From positions 13,362,212-13,426,211 of the forward strand of contig JANAVB010023996.1 in NCBI GenBank assembly GCA_029216955.1: 64,000 nt of DNA, written 5' to 3'. A program made the translations under genes and the position numbers. The notes under the pieces were generated by a model. It was not told the origin of the DNA and ran no database searches. It saw nothing but the letters and a program-made list of their open reading frames with translations. The DNA comes from Iris pallida (Eukaryota > Streptophyta > Magnoliopsida > Asparagales > Iridaceae). Below are positions 20,763-31,781 of this stretch, one piece after another (within the stretch, counting starts at the first letter, position 1; every line of letters starts with the position of its first letter).

Positions 20763-21793
20763 TGTAGAGCCTAAAAATTAAGATGCGCCATCCATTAAAG
20801 TGTTTGACCATCAGACGGCGCCAAAATATTATATTGTGCCAAACAAATAAGTTGCACAACATCAGGTTACGCCAACGTCAGGTTGCGCTGGAGTCAGGTT
20901 GCGCGAGAGCCATGTGGCACACTTCCTCGAGAAGCTGTAACAGCGTCATCATTATCTGACAACTAACAGTACGGAGATTAAGGAAAATCCATTCGAATCC
21001 CGTGCAACACGGCACTCAAGAAGATTTTGTCAGCATGTATGCTGACAGCTGGTTCGTACAAATCATTGTATGGCGCGAGGATTAGTTAGTACAGCACAGC
21101 CTAGTCAAAGGTGCCAGTCGTTGAGTTGCGCCTATGTGTAGCCTGACAAATTGGCGCCACTTGATCGACTCTTATTTTAAAACAGGGTGACGTGGCACAC
21201 AAGCCATCAACTTTGCATAATGTACCCACTATACTGCCCACAACCACGCGTATCTCAATCAAATGATGCCACGTATCTACAGCAGTTGGTGCAAACCGCT
21301 TATGCAAGTTGTTACGTTGTGCCTACGCATAACCTGATGAGGCACGCGCAAGGTGATCAAACAATGCTCAAGACAGAGTGACGTGGCGTGTAAGCCACTA
21401 ACTTCGCAGAACGTACCTACTGCACTGCTCACGACCATGTACATCTCAATCAAACGATGCCACGCATCCATTGCAGTTAGTACAACCATTTGCGCAAGTG
21501 AACAGGAGGTGCGCAACCTGAAGTGCGCGCAACCCAGAATAGCTGTTAAATAGTTATTTCAAGAACTCTATAAATAGAGTTTCAAATCGATCACAAAACA
21601 TAAAGAGTGATCATAATCTTCTGCTAAAATGCTGTTACATCCTTCAGAGGCTGGTGTCTTCGATATCACATCGTCTAAGGGATAAAGTGATCGTCTTCTG
21701 ATCATATTCCTATAGTTGTACTTTCCCAGAAATCAATTGTACTCCTGTACTCTTTTTCTTAGTTTGTAATAAAACTTTTGTTATTTGCAAACA
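20763..21793 (+). repeat. Tat-B 5' LTR
   Basis: This 1,031 bp LTR carries the GCGCAAC/GTTGCGC word in many variants, such as CAGGTTGCGC (20879, 20897) and TGCGCAACCTGA (about 21510). A TATAAATA box is at 21569-21576. It ends TTTGCAAACA, three bases before the primer site. Confidence 0.9.
21569..21576 (+). promoter_or_regulatory. Tat-B LTR TATA box
   Basis: CTCTATAAATAGAG; the same box recurs in the 3' LTR at 40037-40044 and in the Tat-A LTRs. Confidence 0.6.
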
Positions 21794-21795
21794 AA

Positions 21796-23306
21796 ATGGT
21801 GACTCTGCAGGGGACGATTTTCTCCTCCGACGAGAAAGTGACAACTCAATGTGATACCGCGTCAATCAGAAAGACGCAAAAGACCCAGGTCGTTCAAGTC
21901 GACTAGACAGCCTACGAGACCATGATCAATGCTGGGGGTGCCAGGCGCACTGCTGCTGCTGTTAAGAGTAAGACGCGCTCTGTTTGGACTCCTAAGTCCT
22001 CGGTGGTGTAATCTCTGTCTCTGCGCAACTTGTGTCCATCACTGCTTTGGCACAACCTAACGAAAACAGCCTTTTGGCTAATCCCTCCACTTTTCCGATT
22101 CTAAAATCGAAGGAGACTCTGTCTCGGCACACTGCTGTCCAAAACAAAGGAAAGTGCCCCTTGGCCTTCTCTTCCTTGGCGCAACCTGCGTCTATTCTTG
22201 CTTCTGCGCAACTTGCGCCCATCACTGCTTTGGCGCAACTTAAGGGAAACAGCCTTTTGGCTAATCCCTCTACTTCTCCGACCCTGAAATTGAAGGAGAC
22301 TCTGTCTCGACACATCGCTGTTCAAAACAAAGGAAAGCATCCTTTGGCATTTTCTTCTCTGGCGTAACTTGCGCATGTTCCTGCTCCAGCACAACTTGCG
22401 CGTGGTCCTGCTCTGGCGCAACCTATGCGTGTTCCTACTTTGGCGCAACCTGTACATGCTTCTGCACTAGCGTAATATAAAGAGAAGCTCTGTTTAGTGA
22501 CTCCTCCTTTGTCGCCAAACCAAAAATTTAGTGAGAAGCCACTAAATCAGGAAAAACGCTCTTTAGCCTTTCCTCATTCTGCTCGAGTCATTGACTGGGT
22601 AGAAAGTACTGCCAATTCAAATAGGAATTCTATTCTCCTTAGCAGAGACAACCAAATCTCTGTCAGGAAGATGGGTTCTATTCAGAATAAACCTTCCACA
22701 CAAAAAGGTATTATGCCTACTCCAAAGAGGTCAGGACAGGATCTACCAACCCTATGTATTTCAAGATCCCGATGAGGCAAACTACTAGTATCTCAGGTAG
22801 ATGGACAAGCAGCTCCTCTGTCAGACTTGTTCACCTATATTAACAGGTGCCAATTAGGCTCAACCTCGAGAAATCACAAGATGCATCAGGCACAATCTAC
22901 ACCAGTTGCTAACTTGCCCCAGAGAAAGAATGCTGAGGTGAAAGATCCTGTGAATTATGCTAACCAGCTTAGTACGTCCTTGTACACTCAAGGTACAGGA
23001 CACCTCAGGAACAGAAACCATGTCCCGAATATCATCAAGGACTACGTTCCTGCAACTACTTTTTGTCCTGTTAGTGACCTCTGTGAACTCTTAATACAAA
23101 AGCAGAAGGTTGCAAATCCATCACATCCAGCGGTGGTCCAACAGCAAGAACATCATTTCAAGCACCATCATGAAGTTTTCATCAAATGCTGGTGTCAGTC
23201 AACCAAGCGGTCCATCTTTGACCGTTTGAATTATGTTCAGACTCCTGAACCAATCCTAGTGGACGAAGATGAATTACTCTTTGCTCTTGTCAACATGACA
23301 TCTTGA
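21796..23306 (+). pseudogene. Tat-B ORF1 (decayed)
   Basis: The ATG at 21796 overlaps the primer site and gives MVTLQGTIFSSDEKVTTQCD, which aligns with Tat-A ORF1 residues starting at KLATLLG. The upstream ATG used by the other elements reads TTT here. The frame is lost between about 21900 and 22010 and continues in another frame. There, two copies of a 183 bp unit (about 22041-22366) and further repeats encode LAQP/LAQL from the DNA word GCGCAAC. The C-terminal block (23150-23300) has CWCQ, KRSIFDRL and DEDELLF as in Tat-A. Several TAA/TAG/TGA codons interrupt it. ORF1 stops at TGA 23304-23306 and gag follows in the same frame. Confidence 0.65.
21797..21814 (+). other. Tat-B primer binding site (tRNA-Arg-like)
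   Basis: TGGTGACTCTGCAGGGGA, three bases after the LTR end, is two changes from the Tat-A site. Confidence 0.7.
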
Positions 23307-25821
23307 AGCACTAGGGGTAGAAAATGTCCAAGACGTAATGCATCCCGCAATCCTAGTCAGCAATACTTAGATCGGATTCATGAATCTGGCAAAGGTGTAT
23401 ACCAATATACTAGATCAAGAAGCCGAGACACAATCGGTCAAAGGAATCTTTTTGATTCAAACCAAGATTCCTTCAGTCAAAAAGATATCCCTATCACTTA
23501 TTCTGGGGGTAGTTCTTTATGTGACTTTGATGCTGACAGTGAAAGTTCTGAAAGGACCATCATTTCCACTAGCTCGTCTTCAAAGGATAGAGTAGTGACT
23601 GCTTACGCCGTCACAGAAGATCAAGATACCTCTACTTCTTCTAGTCAAGAGCAGAGAATTGCTGCTTTGGAGGCTAGTTTGAAGAACATGGCTGAGATGA
23701 TGGCAGACATGCATGCTATGATTATGGCACAACATACAGTTCTACCAGTCACGAATCTGATTTTGACTCAAGAACCTGTGACAACATCAGTTCCCAAAAA
23801 TATTGATCTGGAGGTATAATCTCCTCACACTGCTTCCATTCCTGTACAGGCTATTCCAAGTCAATTCGGTGCAGGGTGTAGTACTTATCATACGGTACCC
23901 CCTCCTAACACATTGAATCAACCCACTACTCAACAATCAACAGAAGATACCAATAAGGTTGTAAAACTTTTATGTACTCAATTTGAAGCTTTCAAACAGA
24001 AGGATGGCCTGCAGAAGCTTGGGATCAAACAGCCATATCCCATAGAATGGAAAGAGGTCCAATTTTCTCCTAAATACAAACCCCCTACTATTATGTTGTT
24101 TGATGGCAGCACGTCTCCAAGTCAATACCTCAACCACTTTGAAGTAATGACTGATCAACTTCAACCAAATGATGCTCTTCTTACTAGAGTATTTGGTGGT
24201 TGTTAGCTGGTGCAGCATATGACTGGTATCATAGTTTACAAGATGGGTGTATAACCTCTTTCGCTGGCTTCAAACAAATGTTCTTGGAATTATTTCATGA
24301 GGGAACCAACGATATGACAATGTCTGCTCTCATCAAAATCAAACAATGACATAATAAAATGACTAAACATTTTATTGAACGGTTCCGTCGTGAAGCACTC
24401 AAAATGCCTCTCGAAACTCCAGATGCTTTAACTATAGACACTTGTAAATCAAACCTGTTACCTATAATCAACATTTGGACAGGGTCAACACTGTTCCAGG
24501 ATTGGCCTTCCTTCATAATGAACGCCATAGCCGCAGAAAAGAGCGCTGACAAATTCAAGTAATTAGACATTCAAATGCCTAATCTTGACAAAGACGAACA
24601 TGCTACACCAAATAATAATGGTCGTCCGAACAATCGTAAGGGCAAAGAAACTTTGGCCATTAACCTCAAAGGCAAATAAGCTCTAGCCATCAATGTAAAT
24701 TAGCCAACATCTACCCCTTCAGCACCACCACAACGGGTACTTCGTCCAAAAGAAGAATACTCTTTCAATGAAGATGACATCATGAGTATCTTTGATTGCC
24801 TCATCAAGAGCAATAAACTCCAACTGTCAGAACCTAAACGGCCAGATGAAGTTGGTAAGACTGACCATCCTAAATATTATATTTATTATAGGTTCATTGG
24901 ACATCCAACTCGAGCGTGCTATGTGCTCAAGGGTAAAATTTAAGAGATGGTCAATTCCGGTGCAATCACTCTCTAGCAAGACGCGAAAACTGTAATGGCT
25001 AATGTCATCTCTTTACAGTTTGGAGATTTTCTAGCTCAACTTGTACAGGATGGCATCATCCCCATTTCGAGAACTACTCTAGAAATTGTTAATCTTCCGC
25101 CTGCACGAATAGATGGTCTTGTTCCTCTGTCTACTGATAAAGGGGAGATCATATGGATCCATCTAGATTTAGTGGCGGACTTTGAAACACCATCTTCTTC
25201 CACCAAGCCCAAGAAGGCCACTAAAAATAAATCATGTCATATGATTTTATTTGGTGAGCATTGCCTTCCACCTTTAACTGCTACCTTCATCCCGGCAGCA
25301 GATAATCCTTCTTCTTCTTCCCCTGATAAGACAATATTGTCAAAGTCAGAAGCCAAATACCAACCAACTTTCTATTTGTACAGTCCACAATCTCGTAAAC
25401 TCATGACAAAGATGGGATATGGTCTACAAAAGGCCTCTGGTTTGAATCATGAAAAGGGATCTCATGTACCTCTTTTTTTATTTTTTTCTCACAACCAATC
25501 TCCGGTTGGTGGTTACTGGACAAACTCTCCATCTTGCCGAAAGAAATCTTCCAGAAATAAACCCAGGCAAAGAGTTGCAATATGGTATCCTTTGAGCAAA
25601 TATTCGAAGAAGAAGTCTTAACTGGTACCAGATCTGGGAAACCTTACCTAGGAGACTATTTAGAAGGTCAAGAAAACCCTACTCAAGCTCTGGAGGCTCC
25701 TCAAGCATCGTCTTCTCATCCTGTCAATAATCCATCAGCTTTATCACCCCCGATGGAGTCAACTCTTCCCAAACCGACGACAGCCGACGAAGGAAAATAG
25801 CCTGTCCGTTTCGATAAAGTT
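23307..25821 (+). pseudogene. Tat-B gag (decayed)
   Basis: Translation in several frames matches Tat-A Gag from end to end. It shows an Arg-rich start (RGRKCPRRNASRNP), a coiled-coil Met-rich segment (SLKNMAEMMADMHAM), the capsid core (LGIKQPYPIEWKEV, FSPKYKPPT, ERFRREALKMPLETPD), the finger region with YIYYRFIGHPTRACYV where Cys/His ligands are partly lost, and NFDILAQLANT leading into protease. Frame changes and stops occur at least near 23820, 24205, 24345, 24560 and 24940. Many stops are single C-to-T or G-to-A changes. It cannot make a particle protein. Confidence 0.8.
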
Positions 25822-26923
25822 TTGAAGAAGACTTCAACCATAGGACTTGAGAAGCCGTATAACTTTGATATACTAGCTCAGCTGGCTAATACTCTGGTAA
25901 GATTGTCAATTTTTGAGCTACTCCGTCTTTCGAGGGAGACTCGAGAAATGTTGAGTGAAGCTTTAACGCAAGCTGATACTTGTCTAGCACTTCTCAAGAA
26001 ACCAGAGGATGAGCCTATAACATGCCTTCATTGTCATAGTATGATGGAGGTGATGCCAAATATCACCTTTACACAAGACGATATGCTGTTAGAAGATAAT
26101 CGTCATGATCGACCCCTCTACTTCACGGGATATGTTGATACCATGAAGGTTGATCGTATCCTGATCGATCCTGGGTCTGCGCTCAACATCATGCCAAAGA
26201 CTCTACTAGATACATTAAAGATTCTCGTACACAATCTTTCGACAACCATCACGACAATCCTGGGATTCAATTCTGGGAGAAGTGAACCTTTGGAAAAGAT
26301 TCGCCTAAAAGTTCAAATAGGCTATCTTCGTACAAAGGTTACTTTCTATGTGATCGACAATCACGACTCTTACAATGCTTTGCTGGGAAGACCTTTCTGC
26401 ATGAGCATAACATTGTACCATCTACTTTACATCAATGCTTCAAATATGTGGATGTCAATGGAGAAGTCCAAAAGGAAGTAGCTTATTTAAATCCTTTCTG
26501 GGTCATTGAAGCATATTTTATGGAATCTCGGATGTACAAAGAGGAGTTCATGAAAGTTGTATTGGCAATGGATAGTGAGAAAGATCAGAAACATACTTCA
26601 AAAGATGTTCTCATAATCCCCGTCAAAGGACGTGCTATTTGTCTTTCTTCTTCTCAGACATTGACCATACATCTTTTATTTCATAACAAACAGCCTCCTG
26701 CTGTAGAAAAGGAATAAAGGGAGCTAACCTCTTCTGAGCCTCTTGTTATCGACCTTCGTCGTAACAAACCTTCTCCTTCTCCTTCTCCTTCTCCTTCTCC
26801 TTCTCCTCATCTGGTTATCAACCTTACTAAGCCTTCTGTGAAGGCTAATAATCATGTTGTAAATGATGATGTACAAATTAATAAAGTAGCATCTCCTTTA
26901 CAGTATACTGATGTCTTTTATTA
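25822..26923 (+). pseudogene. Tat-B pol, part 1: protease and linker
   Basis: The gag-pol frame continues from NFDILAQLANT through LLRLSRETREML into protease, with IDPGSALNIMPK (Asp-Pro-Gly-Ser intact) and NALLGRPF. A one-base change near 26395 shifts the frame, and linker sequence continues from 26448. A TAA lies at 26715-26717. A CTTCTC microsatellite (26768-26810) encodes Pro-Ser repeats, and the same repeat of different length is present in Tat-C. The piece ends at the CACTA insertion; the next Tat-B base is 31779 or later. Confidence 0.85.
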
Positions 26924-27290
26924 GACTACTTAAATACAGTAATTTGGCGACGGACCATTAGCGACGGATCTTATCCGTCGGTAACAGCAACGGACTAGTG
27001 ACTACCTTGTGACGGACTATCGTCCGAAAATAATAGATAATTTTTTATTTTTTTGTGTCAAAATCAGTCGCACATCCGTCGCTAATTTGACGAAAATTTA
27101 GCGACGGATTGATCTCCGTCGCTAATATGTCGCACATTTTGGCGGCAAAATCTGAAAAAAAATGGTGCGATAAATTAGCGTCTAACTAGCGACGGAAGTT
27201 TTGTCAGTAATCTAGTGGATATTTAGTGACTGCCTAGCGACGGATATACCGTCGGTAGTCCGTCGCTACATACTGTAACATAACTTAAAT
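26924..27290 (+). repeat. CACTA left terminal and subterminal repeats
   Basis: After the terminal repeat, at least ten copies of AGCGACGGAT or its complement ATCCGTCGCT lie in both orientations. Such clusters bind the element's transposition proteins in En/Spm-type elements. Confidence 0.85.
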
Positions 27291-27329
27291 TGAACCGACG
27301 GGGGGAGATTTTTTATTCCCTCCAAAAAG

Positions 27330-27340
27330 ACTCTATCTTC

Positions 27341-27384
<44 letters not shown>

Positions 27385-28105
27385 ACGGCGAGCTCTCTCC
27401 GACGGGTCTCTCTCTCTCAGGTATGCTCTTTCTCTCCCTCTCTCTCTTTCTGTTTAACATATAGGATTTCGGGTTTCAGGTTGGGAGGGGTCGGTTGAAG
27501 CTGGGGCCGGCGGGGTGGAGGGGAGGGAGTGGGGGCGGGGGGAGGGGGTTGAGGGCGAGAGGCAGGGTAGGGTTTAGGGTTTCGAGGCAGGGGTAGGGTT
27601 TCAGGTGGGGGGTCGGCTGTCGTGGAGGCCGGCGGTGGGGGGAGGGAGGGGGCGGGGGGCGGAGGACAGGGGGTGGGTATTTGCTGTCGGGATGGGAGGG
27701 AGGAGGGGTTGGGGTGGGGGTTTGCTGTCAGGGGTGTGCTGTCCGGGGTGGGGGTGGGGGAGGGGGTTTGCTGTCCGGCGGGGTAGGAGAAGGGGTGGGG
27801 GTGTATCGGTGGTTTCGGATCGGACCATTCCTATGAGTATCGGTGGTTTCGGATCGGAGTATCGGATCGGGGGAGGGGGTATAGGTGGTTTCCGATCGGA
27901 CCAATCCTATGAGTATGTCGGATCGGGGGAGGGGGGGTATCGGAATCGGTATTGGAATCAGAATCGGTATCGGATCGGGGGAGAGGGGTGGGGGAGGGGG
28001 TCGGGTAGGGGATGCCGTCGGGGAGGGGGGGTCGGGGAGGGGGGGGTGGGGGAGGGGGGTACCGTGGGGGGTGGGTGCTATCGGGGAGGGGGGTCGGGGA
28101 GGGGA
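27330..28105 (+). repeat. (TC)n tract and G-rich low-complexity region
   Basis: A CT run (27335-27382) is followed by about 600 bp dominated by GGGAGGGG, GGGTGGGG and GGTTTCGGATCGG units. The long ORFs on both strands are Gly/Arg/Pro-rich products of this composition. Many closely spaced GGG runs could form G-quadruplexes on the plus strand. Confidence 0.85.
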
Positions 28106-29015
<910 letters not shown>

Positions 29016-29405
29016 GTATATATTAACTTTGGATCGAAAGCAAATAAGTAAATTTAGTTATTGAAAACCGAAACCGAACCGAATTTAGTGTATTCAAAAC
29101 TGAAACCGAACCGAATGTTTTATAACCGAAACTGAACCGAATAATTAAATTTAGTAAAATTTAGTATATTGAGGCTCTCGGATGTACACACACCCACCCT
29201 TAACGCACACACACATTTGACTAGGACACACACACACCCTCCCACTCTTTTACTCTCACTGTCACACCCTTAACACACACACATTTAACTGAAACACACA
29301 TACATACACCCCTCACCATATCACTTTTTGTCTATACACACAAAGTTATCCTGATTGGGCTAGGAACTTGATCCTGACAGCGCAATGTTATCCTGTTCTC
29401 AGAAG
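29016..29405 (+). other. CACTA interior, no gene seen
   Basis: The stretch has ACCGAACCGAA-like short repeats (29060-29140) and CACACA-rich segments (29180-29340). I see no coding signal. Confidence 0.6.
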
Positions 29406-29810
29406 GAGAACTATAAGGATATATCTTTTCACAACATGTCACCTTGTCAAAGACCCTTAATGTGAATATCATGTTACCGCGGTGTCGAAAGACTAACATG
29501 TCATAATTTTCTAAGCCGTGTGCTTTGACATAATCCTCCTAACTCTTTCCTCCTATATAGTAATCTTGCATTTCTTTATGAAGTTCAAGACGGCATATAG
29601 TGACTCGTAATGGAAAAATATGTCATCTTGAACTTCATAAAGAAATGCAAGATTACTACATAAGAGGAAAGAGTTGGGAGGATTATGTCAAAGCACACGG
29701 CTTAGAAAATTATGACATGTTAGTCTTCCGACACCGTGGTAACATGGTTGTCACATTAAGGGTCTTTGACAATGTAACGTGTTGTGAAAAGATATATCCT
29801 TATAGTTCTC
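29406..29810. repeat. 193 bp inverted repeat with 19 bp loop (hairpin of B3 gene fragment)
   Basis: The left arm is 29406-29598 and the right arm 29618-29810, the loop being 29599-29617. Reversing the right arm gives a gap-free match to the left arm with about 14 differences in 193 by eye. The right arm in the plus direction encodes the B3-domain fragment. A transcript from either strand would fold into one long near-perfect stem. Confidence 0.9.
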
Positions 29811-29830
29811 CTCAGGATGAGGAAGCAAAA
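29600..29830 (+). pseudogene. Captured B3-domain gene fragment
   Basis: The frame encodes the C-terminal half of a plant B3 DNA-binding domain of the REM type. Recognisable stretches are SWEDYVKAHGLENYDMLVF, then RHRGNMVV and LRVFDN with CCEK. The N-terminal half of the domain is missing. After about 29815 a one-base frame change leads to a Ser/Pro-rich stretch (VVAPSADSTLTPQHHPG) that could be the linker found after B3 domains. The left hairpin arm carries the same fragment inverted. This looks like host gene capture by the CACTA element; the parental gene is not in the window. B3 proteins are plant-specific nuclear transcription factors, but this fragment is unlikely to bind DNA. Confidence 0.7.
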
Positions 29831-30034
29831 GGAAGTTGTGGCTCCTTCGGCCGACTCTACACTTACTCCTCAACACCATCCTGGAAAAATTGCCAGCACC
29901 TCCAGCAAAACCTCTGTACTTCCTCCAGATCATGCCGCCGGCTGTGCTGCTTCCCCCTTCTCTTCCTGCCCACTTTTTCTCCCCCAACTCTACACTTGAG
30001 CTGGATATCATATGTGGCTGAGAGAGTCAAATAA

Positions 30035-30537
30035 GAAGAAGGGAAGTAAGGAGGAGGAGATGGGTCCAGAGCCATGGTGGAGGAGAGGAGAAGGAAGAAG
30101 CTTGATCAGAACGGAGGAATGGATGGATGGAAGAGAACTAGAAAGCACTGATCCTTCCTATTGTGAGAACTATGAAGAGTGAGAAAGGAGAGGAGGGTCT
30201 TTGATTTTTGCGTTCATCATCATTAGAGGGAGCAGCACTGGAAAAGTTGTGATGTTGATAGCATGGGAGAGGGAGAGGGGGAATGGAGGGAGGGAAGTGG
30301 CTGCATGCCTTTGGCTCACTCGAGCGGTATTTGTGCGTCAGTGTCCCTGTTATTTGTAGGCGTCCCCCTAGCACGCCATGGGTGGTGGCGCGTCACCCCC
30401 CCTCCCGTCCGACCACTACGACACGCCATCTCCAATGTCGTTTCATTACTCCGATTACAATTTCGATAAACTTCTTACATTTTTATAATTTGAGTAAATT
30501 TTATTACCCTATATAAAAATTTCTGTTGTCAGAGAGA
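30035..30537 (+). other. CACTA interior, no gene seen
   Basis: This stretch has a purine-rich first half (30040-30300) and no ORF with recognisable or conserved features. It may contain regulatory sequence for the small ORF that follows. Confidence 0.5.
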
Positions 30538-30878
30538 TGGCTCCCAAGACTCCCCGAGGTGGTGCTGCTAGCCGAAGAAGGGGCCGAGGCAAGGAACCCT
30601 TGGAGGTCGATACGGAGGAAGTCCCCATCGTCAAATAAGAGCCGGTGACTGTTAAGAAGGAGGTGTTACCAAAGGTCGAGGTCAAGAAAGAACCGATGAC
30701 CATCACGGAAGAGATAACTCCCAAGGTTGAAGTTAAGAAGGAGCCACTGTCAGAGAGTAGTAGCATCGGGACTGACCCTCCTGTCCCTATAGAAGACCTC
30801 AACCAGATTGAGCCTTCATATGCAAAGTGGCTGAGAGAATGGTACATGCCTCAACGCAACTATGATCCCAGGCTGTGA
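30538..30878 (+). pseudogene. Small Lys/Glu-rich ORF with one premature stop
   Basis: From ATG 30538 the frame reads MAPKTPRGGAASRRRGRG, hits TAA at 30637-30639 and continues in frame to 30878. I do not recognise a family. It has a basic Arg/Gly N-terminus that could act in the nucleus, then repeated VKKE blocks (TVKKEV, EVKKEPM, EVKKEPL) that fit the sumoylation consensus, and a C-terminal KWLREWYMP-QRNYDP stretch. Without the single stop it would be about 113 residues. It could be host-derived cargo or a CACTA accessory ORF. Confidence 0.4.
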
Positions 30879-30929
30879 GGATTCATCGTCTGACTTGCGG
30901 TCTTTGCTGAGGCCAAAGTCGATTTTCCT

Positions 30930-31200
30930 TTTTATTGAATATTGAATATTAGTGTTTAAATATTGAATATTTGTGTGTTTTTGTATGAATAATTTGAATG
31001 CTTGGGATATTTGTGTGTTGGAATTGTTTGTATGTTTTGTATATTGGAATATTTATGTGTTTTGTATATTTGTGCTTGGGATATTTGTTTTATTGAATAT
31101 TGAATATTTGCGTTTTGTATATTGGAATTGTGTATATTTGAATTGTGTATATTGGAATTGCTTGGGATTATTTGTATGTTTTGTATAGTGGAATTGTGTA
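30930..31200 (+). repeat. AT-rich ATTGAATATT/TTGGAATTGTG repeats
   Basis: Imperfect short repeats (TTGAATATT, GTGTTTTGTATA, TTGGAATTGTGTATA) fill the interval. The predicted Phe/Val/Tyr-rich ORF is compositional. Confidence 0.6.
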
Positions 31201-31239
31201 TAATGGGAATGCCCAGTTTTATGCTATTTTTTCAAAGTT

Positions 31240-31778
31240 CCCAGATACAGACGGACTGACGACCACTTTCCGACGGACTATCCGTCGCTAACTGGGGGAT
31301 TCCCAGTTAGCGACGGATGGGCGACTAAAACCCGACGGGTTATCCGTCGCCAAGGTCCTAGAATTTTGAAAGATATCCAGGAGCATGTCGACGGAATATC
31401 CGTCGCTACTCCGCCGCTAATCCGACGAGGTTGGTGACGGATTAGCGACTTAGCGACATATTTTGCGTATCAGAAACCCTCTGATACGCGTTTAACGATG
31501 GTTTAGCGACGGATTGTCCGTCGCTAAATGTTGCTACATTAAAATTTTAAACTGTCAAAGTTGACAGAAAACCGTCGGCTAGCCGTCGCTAACTGTTTTG
31601 ATGTAGCCAACGGTAATCCGTCGCTAAGTAGTCGCTAAGCGACGGACTAGCGACAAACTAGTTTTAGGGACGAGGTTATTCCCGACGGATTTTTTCAGCC
31701 CGTATCCGTCGGTAATCCGTCGAAAATTTCAATTAGCGACGGATAGGGTCGTCGCTAAATCGTTGTATCTTAGTAGTG
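31240..31778 (+). repeat. CACTA right subterminal repeats and terminus
   Basis: More than ten AGCGACGGAT/ATCCGTCGCT units lie in both orientations and end in TTAGTAGTG. The base composition and units match the left subterminal region. Confidence 0.85.
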
Positions 31779-31781
31779 TTA

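Noticed and set aside
22101..22457. Minus-strand Arg-rich ORF opposite Tat-B ORF1
   Set aside because: It is a shadow of the GCGCAAC repeats; the plus-strand frame has the conserved ORF1 features.
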